NCBI GenBank assembly: GCA_021201475.1
Contig: JAJQEV010000051.1
Coordinates: forward strand, 1 to 44,268
Direction of reading: 5' to 3'
Length of the DNA: 44,268 nt
Source: Clostridiales bacterium
GTDB taxonomy: Bacteria > Bacillota > Clostridia > Oscillospirales > Oscillospiraceae
Under the pieces are notes generated by a model that saw only the letters and a program-made list of their open reading frames with translations, did not search any database and was not told where the DNA came from. Made by a program: the position numbers and the translations under genes. Shown here one piece after another: positions 24,739-33,623 of the stretch (positions are counted from its first letter, which is position 1; the number at the start of each line of letters is the position of its first letter).

Positions 24739-25842
24739 TTACTTCTGCAAAATCAAATTACAGATTCTCTCAACCTCATCTAGTCCCAAATCCGCATACA
24801 TTGGCAGGCACAGTATATTCATCGATACATCATGCGCTATGGGTGTTTTTTGAATTTCAAATTTTCCAGTATAACACTCCAGATCGTTTGTCGCCGGGAA
24901 GAAATACCGTCTTGCGTGGATGTCATTCCTCATCAGGCTGTCATAAACGTCATCCCTGCTCTTGCCAAATACTCTTGGATCTATGTAAATCGGGTAATAA
25001 GCATAGTTGGGAGAAATATCTTCTCTCAACTTCATGATACGGATGCCATCTACTTCTCCTAATAGCTTGTTATACTTCTCTGCCACCAGTTTCCGTTTCG
25101 CTATATTTTCATCTATATGCCTTAGATTGCAGATTCCCATAGCAGCCCGGAATTCGTCTAGCTTTGCGTTTCCGCCAATACCTGTAACACGGTCTTCTCC
25201 ATGTATACCAAAATTCTTTAACTCGTGAAGTCTCAACTGGTAACGCTTATCCTTAAACGCAATTGCACCGCCTTCCACCGTGTTAAACACCTTTGTCGCA
25301 TGGAAACTGTACATACACATATCACCAAAGTTTCCAACGCCAATGCCCTTGTATTTCATGCCAAACGCATGGGCACCATCATACAGAACCTTTAGTCCGT
25401 GTCGATTTGCAATCTCCTGAATTACATCAACATCGCAAAGATTTCCGTAGACATGAACAGGCATGATTGCTACAGTTTTATCGGTAATCAGTTCTTCTAT
25501 TTTTGATGCATCAATTGTATAATTCATAGGATCAATATCGCAGAACACGGGGACAAGATTTTTCCTTACAATAGCATGTGTCGTCGAGACAAAGGTATAA
25601 GGCGTTGTGATAACCTCCGAGCCTCCTGGAAAGTCAAACGCTTGCAGTCCCATTTCCAAAGCCAAATGCCCGTTGACAAAGATGCTGAGTTCAGGAACCT
25701 GCAGGTAATCAATGAGCTGTTGTTGCAGCTTCTTGTAAACTGGCCCCATATTCGTCAATTGCTTTGATTCAAAAATTGGTTTAATCTCTTCAACGTATTC
25801 CTCCAACGATGCAATTGAAGGCTGTGTTACGAAAATACTCAT
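24739..25842 (-). CDS. DegT/DnrJ/EryC1-family nucleotide-sugar aminotransferase
   Basis: 367 aa. PLP-dependent enzyme with GSEVITTPYTFVSTTHAIV, LYDGAHAFG (Asp for PLP) and the Lys-containing SFHATKVFNTVEGG. Typically converts a 4-keto (or 3-keto) dTDP/UDP sugar to an amino sugar with glutamate as donor. Together with tmk and the dTDP-glucose dehydratase remnant next door, a dTDP-amino sugar is a reasonable guess. The keto sugar would have to come from enzymes outside the window. Confidence 0.9.
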   Translation of the reverse strand: MSIFVTQPSIASLEEYVEEIKPIFESKQLTNMGPVYKKLQQQLIDYLQVPELSIFVNGHLALEMGLQAFDFPGGSEVITTPYTFVSTTHAIVRKNLVPVFCDIDPMNYTIDASKIEELITDKTVAIMPVHVYGNLCDVDVIQEIANRHGLKVLYDGAHAFGMKYKGIGVGNFGDMCMYSFHATKVFNTVEGGAIAFKDKRYQLRLHELKNFGIHGEDRVTGIGGNAKLDEFRAAMGICNLRHIDENIAKRKLVAEKYNKLLGEVDGIRIMKLREDISPNYAYYPIYIDPRVFGKSRDDVYDSLMRNDIHARRYFFPATNDLECYTGKFEIQKTPIAHDVSMNILCLPMYADLGLDEVERICNLILQK

Positions 25843-25942
25843 ACTGTTTTGTTTCCTCTTTTCCGCCGTATTTATAGCTCTCTCTTTTCAGGGAACTACG
25901 GGCTGTTTCTCCTGCCGCCTGTACTTATGATGCGCATCTGAC

Positions 25943-26617
25943 TTATAAATCTTCGTAGTTTAGTTCTAACAAGGAGATAATCTCTCTAGTAATCTGGTAG
26001 GCAGGCCTCATTTTTCCTTCATTGCAGCATGCTACAGTATTCCAGCCAAATTTATTGCAGCAATAGATTGCCGCTTCATGTGAACGATATTGATAATCTA
26101 AATCCTGTTCATGAATATCCTTCTGGCCTTCATCCCCTGCATATCGTGCCGTCATTAACTTTTGGCTGATTTCTGGCATCACATCTAAGAAGATCGTTAA
26201 TGTCGGCTCCGGGATACCGAGTAACTTGTATTCGAAATCAAATAACCATTTGAGATATTCATCCCAATCTTCCTTTGGCAGTTTGGAACATTGATGAATC
26301 GCATTTGACGTCGTATAACGGTCGGCAATTACAACGCCACCATTTCGATAAAACGTCTCCCAATTTCTCTTATAACTCGCATATCGATCCACAGCGTAAA
26401 AGCTAGATGCCGCATAAGCATTTACGTCGTTTGGGCAATTGCCAAATTCACCTTTTAGGTACATTCGTACCAGAGCAGAGGAATCACTTTCGTAATCAGG
26501 GAAGGATACCTTTGCTACTGGAAGGCCATGCTGGCCGAGGTAGGCGAAAAGCAACTCTGCCTGCGTCGCTTTTCCGCTTCCATCCAGCCCCTCTATTACA
26601 ATCAATTTTCCGTCCAT
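25943..26617 (-). CDS. tmk: Thymidylate kinase
   Basis: 224 aa. P-loop GLDGSGKATQ, the dTMP-site DRY (VVIADRYTTSNAIHQ) and a lid region (TARYAGDEGQKDIHE). It phosphorylates dTMP to dTDP. In a capsule operon it is most likely a second copy that boosts dTTP for dTDP-sugar synthesis, as the housekeeping tmk normally lies elsewhere. It is preceded by AAAGGA at a good distance. It follows a recombination scar. Confidence 0.88.
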   Translation of the reverse strand: MDGKLIVIEGLDGSGKATQAELLFAYLGQHGLPVAKVSFPDYESDSSALVRMYLKGEFGNCPNDVNAYAASSFYAVDRYASYKRNWETFYRNGGVVIADRYTTSNAIHQCSKLPKEDWDEYLKWLFDFEYKLLGIPEPTLTIFLDVMPEISQKLMTARYAGDEGQKDIHEQDLDYQYRSHEAAIYCCNKFGWNTVACCNEGKMRPAYQITREIISLLELNYEDL

Positions 26618-26671
26618 CTTTGCCTATTCCTTTTCCCCACATTCATTTTTGGGGTCGTTGTGCCCCTGCCC

Positions 26672-26764
26672 TCATCTGTTGGCATACATTTTTGCATAGT
26701 AGTCCTGATACTCGCCGCTTATAATGATCTCCCACCATTCACGGTTGTCCAGATACCACTGAAT
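26672..26764 (-). pseudogene. C-terminal remnant of dTDP-glucose 4,6-dehydratase (rfbB/rmlB)
   Basis: Minus-strand frame IQWYLDNREWWEIIISGEYQ, then DYYAKMYANR and stop. This is the characteristic C-terminus of RmlB (YLDNREWW..I.SGEYQ.YY). Only about 30 residues remain. It is joined at about 26765 to the truncated cpsB copy in a different frame. It records an earlier dTDP-sugar gene at this site. Confidence 0.7.
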
Positions 26765-26765
26765 A

Positions 26766-27254
26766 CTCTGCATTCATCTGAATCAGGACATCGCAGTCCA
26801 ACAATTTTCCAAGTGTTTGTTTGTCTTCTAAATCTCTGTACCGTTCCAAATGTGCAATAATTGGTGTAAGCCCCCGTACGCTGCGAAACGCCTATACATC
26901 TCGCAAGACTGCTGGCGACCACTTGGAAAACGGGAGTTCTAAAAGGAAGTATTTAGACTTTCCGAAGCATAAATCGCCTAATCGTTCCTCATAAATCAAA
27001 CCCGAGTGATAAGCAACTTCCGTACCCAGGCAAATTATGGGGGTGGAAAGATGCTGCTCTTGTATACAGGTTTTCAATTTTTCGTAAGCACACTGACGGC
27101 GTTCCAAAAAATCTGCTACAGTTTCCTTTGGGTAGTAATGGGGGGTGTCCATTATCCCGACAACGCCCTGCTCCAAACTCATTTGGAGAACGTGCGCAGA
27201 CTTATCGCAGTTTTTACACCCATCATCCATAGCGGGAAGGATGTGACTGTGCAT
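26766..27254 (-). pseudogene. cpsB-like phosphatase, degenerate second copy with an amber codon
   Basis: Frame from 27254 (MHSHILPAMDDG, LGTEVAYHSG, LLELPFSKWSPAVLRDV) is about 60-70 percent like the intact cpsB just upstream. At 26894-26892 a TAG stands where the intact copy has Gln. Beyond it the same frame continues (AFRSVRGLTPIIAHLERY, then LLDCDVLIQMNAE) and ends at the rfbB scar. The usual first residues and the C-terminal third are also missing. So this is a tandem relic truncated at both ends, not a frameshift. Confidence 0.8.
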
Positions 27255-27270
27255 ATCAAAATAGCAAGGT

Positions 27271-28038
27271 CTATTTCCAATATGCTCTTCTCTCCCCTTT
27301 GCCCTGGGCTGCCAAAAAGACCCTTCTGCTCTGGCGGTTCACTGCTTCACAGTACTCCGCCAGCTTTCCGGACTCCAATTCCTGGAGGGCCGACCCCAGG
27401 TTGGGCGGGCGTCTGTCCAGACTGTGGGTGTCGGACCCCATCACCTGAACAACGCCCTGCTTCAACATTTTCCGCGCCATTCTGCGGGTCCGCGGGGCCA
27501 GGAAGACCTCCGCGTTCATCTGAATCAGTACATCCATGTCCAACAGGCTGGACATGGTGCGCTTATCCTGCATCTGCCAGTAGCGCTCCACATGGGCAAT
27601 CACCGGAGTAATCCCCCGGACGCTGCGTATCGCCTGCACGTCCCGCAGTACGCTGGGCGCCCACCTGGAAAAGGGCATCTCCAACAGAAGATACCGGGAT
27701 TTTCCCAGGCACAGCTCCTCCAGCCGCTCCTCATAAACCAGGCCGGAATGGTATGCGACCTCCGCCCCCAGGCACAGCTCCGGAGTGCGGATTTCCTCTT
27801 TTTCTAGGTACTCCACCAGCGACTGATAGGCCGCCGCTCTGCGCTCCAGGAAGCGCCCCACAGTCTCCTTCGGGTAATAGTGGGAGGTGGCCATCATCCC
27901 GACTACGCCCTGCTCTGCACTCAGCCGCAACGCCTCGGCGGCGCTTTCACAGCTACGGTATCCATCGTCCATCCCCGGGAGGATGTGACTGTGCAGGTCG
28001 TAATAGTGGCCCTTATTTTGCATAGCCATAGTAGCCAT
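27271..28038 (-). CDS. cpsB: Polysaccharide-locus tyrosine phosphatase CpsB/YwqE (PHP fold)
   Basis: About 255 aa. Metal ligands typical of the family: DLHSHILPGMDDG at the N-terminus, ATSHYYP, EVAYHSG, PVIAHVERY, and MGSDTHSLDRRPPN at the C-terminus. It removes phosphate from the CpsD kinase tyrosines and so tunes capsule length. Several in-frame ATGs exist. ATG 28038 follows GGAAAG, and it overlaps the end of the kinase gene by 26 nt. Confidence 0.92.
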   Translation of the reverse strand: MATMAMQNKGHYYDLHSHILPGMDDGYRSCESAAEALRLSAEQGVVGMMATSHYYPKETVGRFLERRAAAYQSLVEYLEKEEIRTPELCLGAEVAYHSGLVYEERLEELCLGKSRYLLLEMPFSRWAPSVLRDVQAIRSVRGITPVIAHVERYWQMQDKRTMSSLLDMDVLIQMNAEVFLAPRTRRMARKMLKQGVVQVMGSDTHSLDRRPPNLGSALQELESGKLAEYCEAVNRQSRRVFLAAQGKGERRAYWK

Positions 28039-28726
28039 GATAGTACTTCTTTCCACTGGACGGGGCATTCGCATAGATAACGCCCAGCACCTTCGCATTG
28101 GCAAATTTGAGCTGGTTCATCATGGCGCTGATGGCCCGATACTGGGACTGCCCATGCTTGACCACCAGCAGGAATCCGTCCAGATACTTCGCCAGAATCA
28201 AAGCGTCCGCCACCGTCGTCACCGGAGGCAAATCGATGAAGATATAGTCATACTTCTTCCGCACCGTTTCCAGCAGCTGCTCCATCTGCTCGGACTCCAG
28301 CAGACTGGTGGGGTCAGGCGGAATGGTTCCCGCAGGGAGTACGTCAATATGCATCTCCTCCACGGTTTGAATCGTCTTGTCCAGGGTGTTCTCCCCTACC
28401 AGCACGTTGCTCAGGCCCGGCTGGCCCGACACATTCAGCTTGGTGGCAACAGTGGGCAGGCGCATATCGCAGTCCATCAGCAGCACCCGCTTCCCGATTT
28501 GGCCAAAGGATACCGCCAGGTTCACTGTATTCATGCTCTTGCCTTCGCTTTGGGTTGAGCTGGTAATACCGATACACTTGGCTGCCCCGCCTGGCATGGA
28601 GAACTGCACGTTCGTCCGCAGCGCCTTATATGCTTCCTGAATAGAAAAGGAGGAATCTTCCTGAAGCAGGAATTCGGCGCTGTCCGCATCCCGCATCTTA
28701 TTTTTCTGTTTTCCCAAAATAGCCAT
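28013..28726 (-). CDS. cpsD: Capsule tyrosine autokinase CpsD/YwqD
   Basis: 237 aa BY-kinase. Walker A region ITSSTQSEGKSM (Lys about 63), Walker A' VLLMDCDMR (about 81-89), Walker B FIDLPP, and a Tyr-rich C-terminus KKYYHGYYGYAK, the autophosphorylation cluster. It works with the membrane adaptor CpsC encoded directly upstream (the stop TAA abuts this ATG). Usual Walker A is GEGKS. Here SEGKS replaces the first Gly, a mild variation. Confidence 0.94.
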   Translation of the reverse strand: MAILGKQKNKMRDADSAEFLLQEDSSFSIQEAYKALRTNVQFSMPGGAAKCIGITSSTQSEGKSMNTVNLAVSFGQIGKRVLLMDCDMRLPTVATKLNVSGQPGLSNVLVGENTLDKTIQTVEEMHIDVLPAGTIPPDPTSLLESEQMEQLLETVRKKYDYIFIDLPPVTTVADALILAKYLDGFLLVVKHGQSQYRAISAMMNQLKFANAKVLGVIYANAPSSGKKYYHGYYGYAK

Positions 28727-29497
28727 TTACTCAGCGCCTCCTTTCCTCTTCTGTCCATAGCCGTAACCGTAACCCTGCTTGTCCACCGAGGCCAGGTCAG
28801 GGATAACGCCTACCACACTGATGCCAAACCGCTTCTCGATTTCCTGCTCGTCCTTCACGGTGTCATCCAGCAGTTCCCGCAGGACAATTACCGCCGCCGC
28901 CAGAACAGCGCCCAAAAAGGCGCCTATAACAGCATTTCTCAGGTAATTGGGGGAATAAATGCTGGTAGGCAACACAGGAGCATCTATAATCTGCATGGAG
29001 GAACCCTCCACGATTTCAGCAATGTAGTCCGGAACAATATCCGCCATGGCCTCCGCCAGCGCCAGCGCCGTTTCAGGAGAATCCACCGTGACGGTCACCT
29101 CAATGATCTCCGTGTCGTCCACTACGTTTGCGGAAATGTACTCCGACATCTCAGTATAGCTGTAGTCCACACCGGCCTCCGCTGCCGCAGATTCCAGTAC
29201 CGTGCGCCCAGTCAAAATCTGCACATAGGTGTACACCAGGGACTTGGCTGCGGTCAGGTCGGAACTGGTCAGGGTAGAGGTGCTCTCTGTAGAGGCGGTG
29301 CGGTTATTCACATACGCAGTAAAGCTCGCCTGATAGGTGGGCGTGATAAACGCCTTCGTCCCTAGATAGAAGATGCTGCAGGCCAGCAGCATCGCCGTGA
29401 CAATCAGCCATGCGCCTTTCCACAGCGCTTTCAGCAGAGGCAGAAGGTCGATTTCTACCACATCACTGTTCTCCCCGCGATTTTGTTCCTCGTTCAT
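28727..29497 (-). CDS. cpsC: Chain-length determinant / kinase adaptor CpsC (Wzz family)
   Basis: 256 aa. Two membrane helices (about 33-53 and 181-203) flank an outside domain (TPTYQASFTAYVNN, SSMQIIDAPVLPTSIYSPN with the proline-rich signature near TM2). The short cytosolic tail (YGYGYGQKRKGG) binds and activates CpsD. It is the first gene of the capsule operon, with AAAGGA before ATG 29497. Confidence 0.92.
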   Translation of the reverse strand: MNEEQNRGENSDVVEIDLLPLLKALWKGAWLIVTAMLLACSIFYLGTKAFITPTYQASFTAYVNNRTASTESTSTLTSSDLTAAKSLVYTYVQILTGRTVLESAAAEAGVDYSYTEMSEYISANVVDDTEIIEVTVTVDSPETALALAEAMADIVPDYIAEIVEGSSMQIIDAPVLPTSIYSPNYLRNAVIGAFLGAVLAAAVIVLRELLDDTVKDEQEIEKRFGISVVGVIPDLASVDKQGYGYGYGQKRKGGAE

Positions 29498-29803
29498 GCC
29501 ACTTAGTCCTTTCTACTTGTTTCTTTCGCCTGTGGGCTTCCCTTGAGTGCTACTGTGCCACGCAAAGCTGCCGCGCTGATTACCTCCTACAGCGAAGCGA
29601 CTTTACATTCCATAAATTGTCACATTTCCTTATTTACGCCGGCCGACTGGACATATCCCACAAACTCCGGCCTGCATTGCTTCCCATATATGATCGAAAT
29701 AACTGTATAAGCGAATAATTTGCATCGTTTTTCAGCGGGCAGACCGTCATTTCCGGCAATTCCCATCATATATTGAACGAAAAGCACTCCAACAACAAAG
29801 ACT
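29498..29803 (-). other. Long 5' leader of the capsule operon
   Basis: About 300 nt between the predicted start of transcription near 29797 and cpsC. No ORF of note and no strong terminator hairpin seen. Leaders of this length before capsule operons often host attenuation or anti-termination, but no specific element is recognisable here. Confidence 0.4.
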
Positions 29804-29831
29804 ATTATATCACGATGAAATTGGAAGTCAA
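29804..29831 (-). promoter_or_regulatory. Capsule operon promoter
   Basis: Minus strand: TTGACT (29831-29826), 16-bp spacer, TATAAT (29809-29804). The only near-consensus promoter seen upstream of cpsC. The capsule genes downstream are closely spaced or overlapping, so one transcript of about 14 kb is likely. Confidence 0.75.
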
Positions 29832-29917
29832 CGGTTTTTCAAAGTTCCGCAAAGCGAAGTGTTAAGGGGATGCGGACAAAACCTGAACCAGAATCAGATG
29901 AGCCAGGAGGTTCTTGT

Positions 29918-30199
29918 ATGTCTTCCTATGAAGAACGCACGCCATCAGTAGAACTGTACATGGAGTCAAACTTCAGTGAAAACGCAGTCTGTAAAGTGGA
30001 TGATGCAATTCTGAGCCTCGGTTCGGGGAAGCTGTATTTTCTGTATAGAACAGTGGGAGCTGTCTCTTTGAAGGCGGCTTCTTCTGCTTCTCTGGTGGAA
30101 AATATCAAAAGCAGCCCTATTGGGGCTAATGATAGCCCTACCAGGGCCACTACAAGGCAACGGCTATTTGTTATAATGGAGTTGCAAAGGAGCAAATAA
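29918..30199 (+). CDS. Small hypothetical protein
   Basis: 93 aa from ATG 29918 with a perfect AGGAGG 7 nt upstream, which argues that it is or was translated. MSSYEERTPSVELYMESNFS and the following residues are acidic and polar. The last about 30 codons run into a sequence (30115-30157) that recurs in diverged form at 30430-30473, so the C-terminus may not be original. No family recognised. It points away from the capsule operon. Confidence 0.45.
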   Translation: MSSYEERTPSVELYMESNFSENAVCKVDDAILSLGSGKLYFLYRTVGAVSLKAASSASLVENIKSSPIGANDSPTRATTRQRLFVIMELQRSK

Positions 30200-30473
30200 G
30201 CTCGTATATAGCGCATTAATTGTGCCAGATCAGCACGGAATTGTGCCGAATGCGCTCTAAAAATAACAGGTGCTCATATCTATAATGAAACTCAAATAAA
30301 GCTTCTTATGTTCTGAAACACGATGTTGATTACTTGACAACCCGACCAAAGTGAGTGTGTGAAATGGACGGATATGATCCTTATAAGGTGGAGTTTTGTT
30401 CTGAAAAATTAGGTTGTGGGCAAAAGTGGCCCTATTGGTGCTACCAGGTAGACCTATTAGTGCCACTACAAGG
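30115..30473. repeat. Diverged direct repeat, about 43 bp, two copies
   Basis: Copies at 30115-30157 and 30430-30473, each CCCTATTGG...CCACTACAAGG, followed by a TATAAT-like box and TGG. Both may derive from the 3' end of one decayed gene. The relation is visible but imperfect. Confidence 0.5.
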
Positions 30474-31119
30474 CTGTACATCCCTGCTATAATGGGATAG
30501 AAAAAGCAGAAACAAGGAATTGCTACGGTTTTTCCAGCCGAGGAAACGAGACTGTAAAAATACTACAACTTCATATACATTCTTCAGGTACAAAACTGCC
30601 TTGAATAGCCTGTACAGCGGCACGCCAGGATGTCGGGATTCCGACGGAGCGACTCCGCCGACTGAAAATGCCGGACTGCACCCGGCGGGGCGACGACGCA
30701 GGGCAGAGATCATGATACTTCCGTAATTCGCGGCCCGGCCACAAGGAAGGCGGGGAGGTGAAATTCCTATGGAGCAGCCCAGCAAAGCTGCCGCCTGAAT
30801 GTATTCCCGTTAGCTCTGGGGCGTCGTGGACAAATAAGGGTTTGACATGCGATTTGAGAGAACCGCTTTCTGTGGTTCTCTATTACATGAACTGCCCTGC
30901 TCATGAACCCGTGGAAGATTGCTGTCCTGTGATCAAGTAGTACAAATGACAACTTGATGCGCCTGGGTGGTTGTTCCCAAAATGGGAACGACCACATAAT
31001 CACTGGGAATCCACCGCAAGTGGTCAAAATGTCTATTTGCGGTGAAGAGTGGTAAGTTCTGAAGTGGTAAACTAAAACTGGACACGGGGGTGCAAAAATT
31101 GGACACGGTGATATAATCT
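30200..31119. other. Intergenic accretion zone without a convincing gene
   Basis: Contains a GC-rich stretch at 30615-30780 ending in GGGGAGGTGAAATTCCTATG followed by only nine codons, the look of a truncated gene start. Also hairpin GAGAACC/GGTTCTC near 30862-30884 and a strong palindrome GTGGTTGTTCCC/GGGAACGACCAC (30967-30978/30984-30995, 5-nt loop). Base composition changes abruptly, consistent with several joined fragments. Confidence 0.45.
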
Positions 31120-31407
31120 ATGTACAAAGGAAAAGCTGTGGAGGACTATCTGCAAGGAAAAGGCAGCCCGGTCACAATAGCAGAAAAATACAAAATTCGT
31201 TCTCCGGAGCTAATTCGGGACTGGATAATGGTGTATAATCGTCATAGCGAAACCAGCAGGAAAACGGAGGGCATAGTTATGACGAACAGACACAAGTATA
31301 CATTCAAGGAACGCATACAAATCGTAGAGGAACATTTGAGCTCTGTAAGCATTTGTCTGCTTGACGGGGAGCACACCAAAATGTCCACTTACCACAAAAG
31401 CCCCTGA
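31120..31407 (+). pseudogene. IS3/IS150-type orfA remnant
   Basis: Frame MYKGKAVEDYLQGKGSPVTI, AEKYKIRSPELIRDWIMVYN, and later TFKERIQIVEEHL is the helix-turn-helix start of an IS3-family OrfA. It then breaks up, and the catalytic OrfB is absent. GGACAC-containing repeats just upstream (31079-31108) look like the insertion-sequence end. Confidence 0.6.
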
Positions 31408-31745
31408 ACAGGCGGCAAAAATAACAAAGCTCTTACATAAGGCCGATTCCTCAAAACGAGGATTTGACCTCGTACTAGCAGTTATCAAAATGATAACGAC
31501 TATATTAGGACATTGGACAAGAAAAATTGCCATCGTATGTCAACAACCCCTGTTTTCCATTTGCCAATCGGGAAAATAGCAAATCATCGTTTTTCACGGC
31601 CTCAGACGTACCGTTCTTCGTCTGGGACCGCGTCTATTTGAAAATCGCTGAAAACGCCAATTCGTCAATTGGGGAAAATTCCCCGAAAATGGCCTCTTAG
31701 AGAAAGCAATCAGATTTTCACCCGCGGGCACAAGGGAGGTACTTT
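31408..31745. other. Intergenic, no gene seen
   Basis: 338 bp of AT-rich sequence with short inverted repeats (CCAATTCGTCAATTGGGG, TTCCCCGAAAATGG region near 31658-31694). It ends in the ribosome site of the next gene. Nothing further is supported. Confidence 0.4.
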
Positions 31746-32039
31746 ATGAGCAAGCTCACGAAAATCGAGAGAGACACCGAAATTTATTACAATCAGTCCA
31801 ATGCACCCATGCTGATACGCACCCACGACCCGAAGCTGATACGCAAGCTGACCGTCCTGGCCGCTGACTACCCGGAACTGTGCAGGCTCACGGAAGCAGA
31901 CGAGTACAGCGGTTCCTACTTCGAGGTGGATAAAAGCCGAGTCAGCATCCATGTGACCCGGCCATACTCCGAGGAGCGCAGGCAGCGGCAGAGCCAGTGG
32001 GCGAAGGAAAACGGATTGTCGGGAGACCAGAAAAAATAG
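31746..32039 (+). CDS. Small conserved mobile-element protein of unknown function
   Basis: 97 aa. ATG 31746 has GGGAGG at good spacing. MSKLTKIERDTEIYYNQSNA, then THDPKLIRKL and YPELCRLTEADEYSGSYFEV fit a small protein often found in gut Firmicutes conjugative and mobilisable elements. The function is not known. It is soluble and charged, with no signal peptide. It may mark the left side of the mobilisation core before later insertions. Confidence 0.65.
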   Translation: MSKLTKIERDTEIYYNQSNAPMLIRTHDPKLIRKLTVLAADYPELCRLTEADEYSGSYFEVDKSRVSIHVTRPYSEERRQRQSQWAKENGLSGDQKK

Positions 32040-32128
32040 TAAAGCATCATGACAATGTCCTTACGTTCCTGAATAAATTGGCAGGAGGCCAGTTCCTGGA
32101 GGAACACAGGGGAAACACTGGGGATTAG

Positions 32129-32380
32129 CTAAGAGCAATCAAACTCCTCCAGGGTTTTCTGAAATGGAAAAGCCACTGCTTTCAGCCTGCGCCGGTTCTG
32201 GTTCTCCTGCTTTGCAGCAGCTTCTGCCATAAGCAGACCCAACAGCAGTTCACTGAAATCGGCACTTGGCAGGCTCTGACGAATCACATCCATGTAATCC
32301 GCAAAGGTCGGAATTTTGAGTTGCTTTGCCAGAAGCCTGATTTGTTCTTCCCTTGCTATTGTAGAGCAGGGCAGATAGCC
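32129..32380 (-). pseudogene. IS21 istB fragment
   Basis: Minus-strand frame EQIRLLAKQLKIPTFADYMD, then FSELLLGLLMAEAAAKQENQ, NRRRLKAVAFPFQKTLEEFD ending in TAG. This is the N-terminal region of IstB, the IS21 helper ATPase. The start, Walker motifs and C-terminus are missing. Confidence 0.7.
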
Positions 32381-32402
32381 GCTTGATAAAGGTCAGTACA
32401 TT

Positions 32403-33623
32403 TCAGTTATTCAAGAGCCAATCTATCACATTTATGACCTTGATTCCATCATAGTTCCCCACCGTAAAACGGTCCAGCGTCAGGACAATTTTTTCATAAT
32501 TGTCTTTGACCTTGCGGAGCGGGCGCATTTCCCGTTCAAAGGTGGCTTCTGAAGTCATATCGGCAGTGACTTGGAAGTAAGTGTAAATGCCATGCTTACG
32601 AGCCACAAAGTCAATCTCAGTGGTTTCATATTTACCAATATAAACGGTGTATTCCCGACGCAGCAGTTCCAGAAATACAATATTCTCAATGGTAAATCCG
32701 AGATCATAATTCCGTCTGGGCAGGATGTGATTCCGTAGCCCCATATCCACGATATACCATTTTTTGTTTGATTTGAGAATCTGCTTACCGACGATGTCAT
32801 ATCTCTCAGCAGGATAGAACACAAAGGATTCCGATAAGGCCAGCACATAATCTGATACTGTATTGGTAGAGACTTTTCGACCACTGGACACCAGATAATC
32901 TGCGATGCTCCGGACAGAGATCGGACTGCCTACGGAACCGGCAAGAAATTTTGCAATATTCTTCAGAAGTGAAATGTCAGTGACTTTTCTTCTGGCGAGT
33001 TCGTTTTCCTTGCGATTCTGGCGTTCTTCAATGTCCTTCACGATGACCGTGTTGTAGATTCCTTCCAGATAGACCTCTGCTTTTTCTTCGGTTTTCTCCA
33101 TGACTGCCAGATAGGGAAGCCCGCCGTATTTCATATAATCTGCAAAGGCGGATTCACCTTTCAGTTTTGTCGCCTGACAGTACTCCCGGAAGGAAAGGGG
33201 AAGCATGGAAAGCTCCACATACCGTCCGGACAAAAGAGTGGCAAGATCGCTGGACAGCATATAGGAGTTAGACCCGGAAATGTATATGTCCACTCCGGGT
33301 TTTACATAGAGGCTGTCCACGACCTTTTCATAGGAGAGAACCTTCTGGATTTCATCAAGGAAGATATAGGTTGTTTTGTTTTGGCATAGCCTGTCCTTAA
33401 TATACTGGTACAGAGATTTATAATCTAAGAGGGGTTCATTCTCCAATTCCTCAAAATTGATGGAGATAATCTGGGTATTATCAACCCCGCTATTAAGCAG
33501 AAGATTTTGATATTGCTTTAACAGCGTAGATTTTCCGCATCTACGCAGACCAGTGACAACTTTGATGACCATCTCATCTTTCCAGGAAAGCAACCGTTGC
33601 AGGTATTCTGTGCGTTCAATCAT
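32403..33623 (-). CDS. AAA ATPase with DUF4143 C-terminal domain
   Basis: 406 aa. Walker A GLRRCGKST (about 25-33), Walker B YIFLDEIQ, sensor YISGSNSYML, then the DUF4143 nuclease-like C-terminal domain (ETTEIDFVARKHGIYTYFQV, the E...D...E/Q pattern of PD-(D/E)XK folds). Widespread in gut bacteria, and its function is not established. ATG 33623 has GGAGGTG just upstream and is preferred to 33644. Probably a separate insertion. Confidence 0.88.
   Translation of the reverse strand: MIERTEYLQRLLSWKDEMVIKVVTGLRRCGKSTLLKQYQNLLLNSGVDNTQIISINFEELENEPLLDYKSLYQYIKDRLCQNKTTYIFLDEIQKVLSYEKVVDSLYVKPGVDIYISGSNSYMLSSDLATLLSGRYVELSMLPLSFREYCQATKLKGESAFADYMKYGGLPYLAVMEKTEEKAEVYLEGIYNTVIVKDIEERQNRKENELARRKVTDISLLKNIAKFLAGSVGSPISVRSIADYLVSSGRKVSTNTVSDYVLALSESFVFYPAERYDIVGKQILKSNKKWYIVDMGLRNHILPRRNYDLGFTIENIVFLELLRREYTVYIGKYETTEIDFVARKHGIYTYFQVTADMTSEATFEREMRPLRKVKDNYEKIVLTLDRFTVGNYDGIKVINVIDWLLNN

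Noticed and set aside
26719-26922. Separate small minus-strand ORF downstream of the cpsB relic
   Set aside because: It is the wrong frame. The true continuation of the cpsB relic is in the original frame past a single TAG.
30115-30473. CRISPR-like repeat
   Set aside because: Only two diverged copies, unequal structure, no spacers of regular length and no cas genes.
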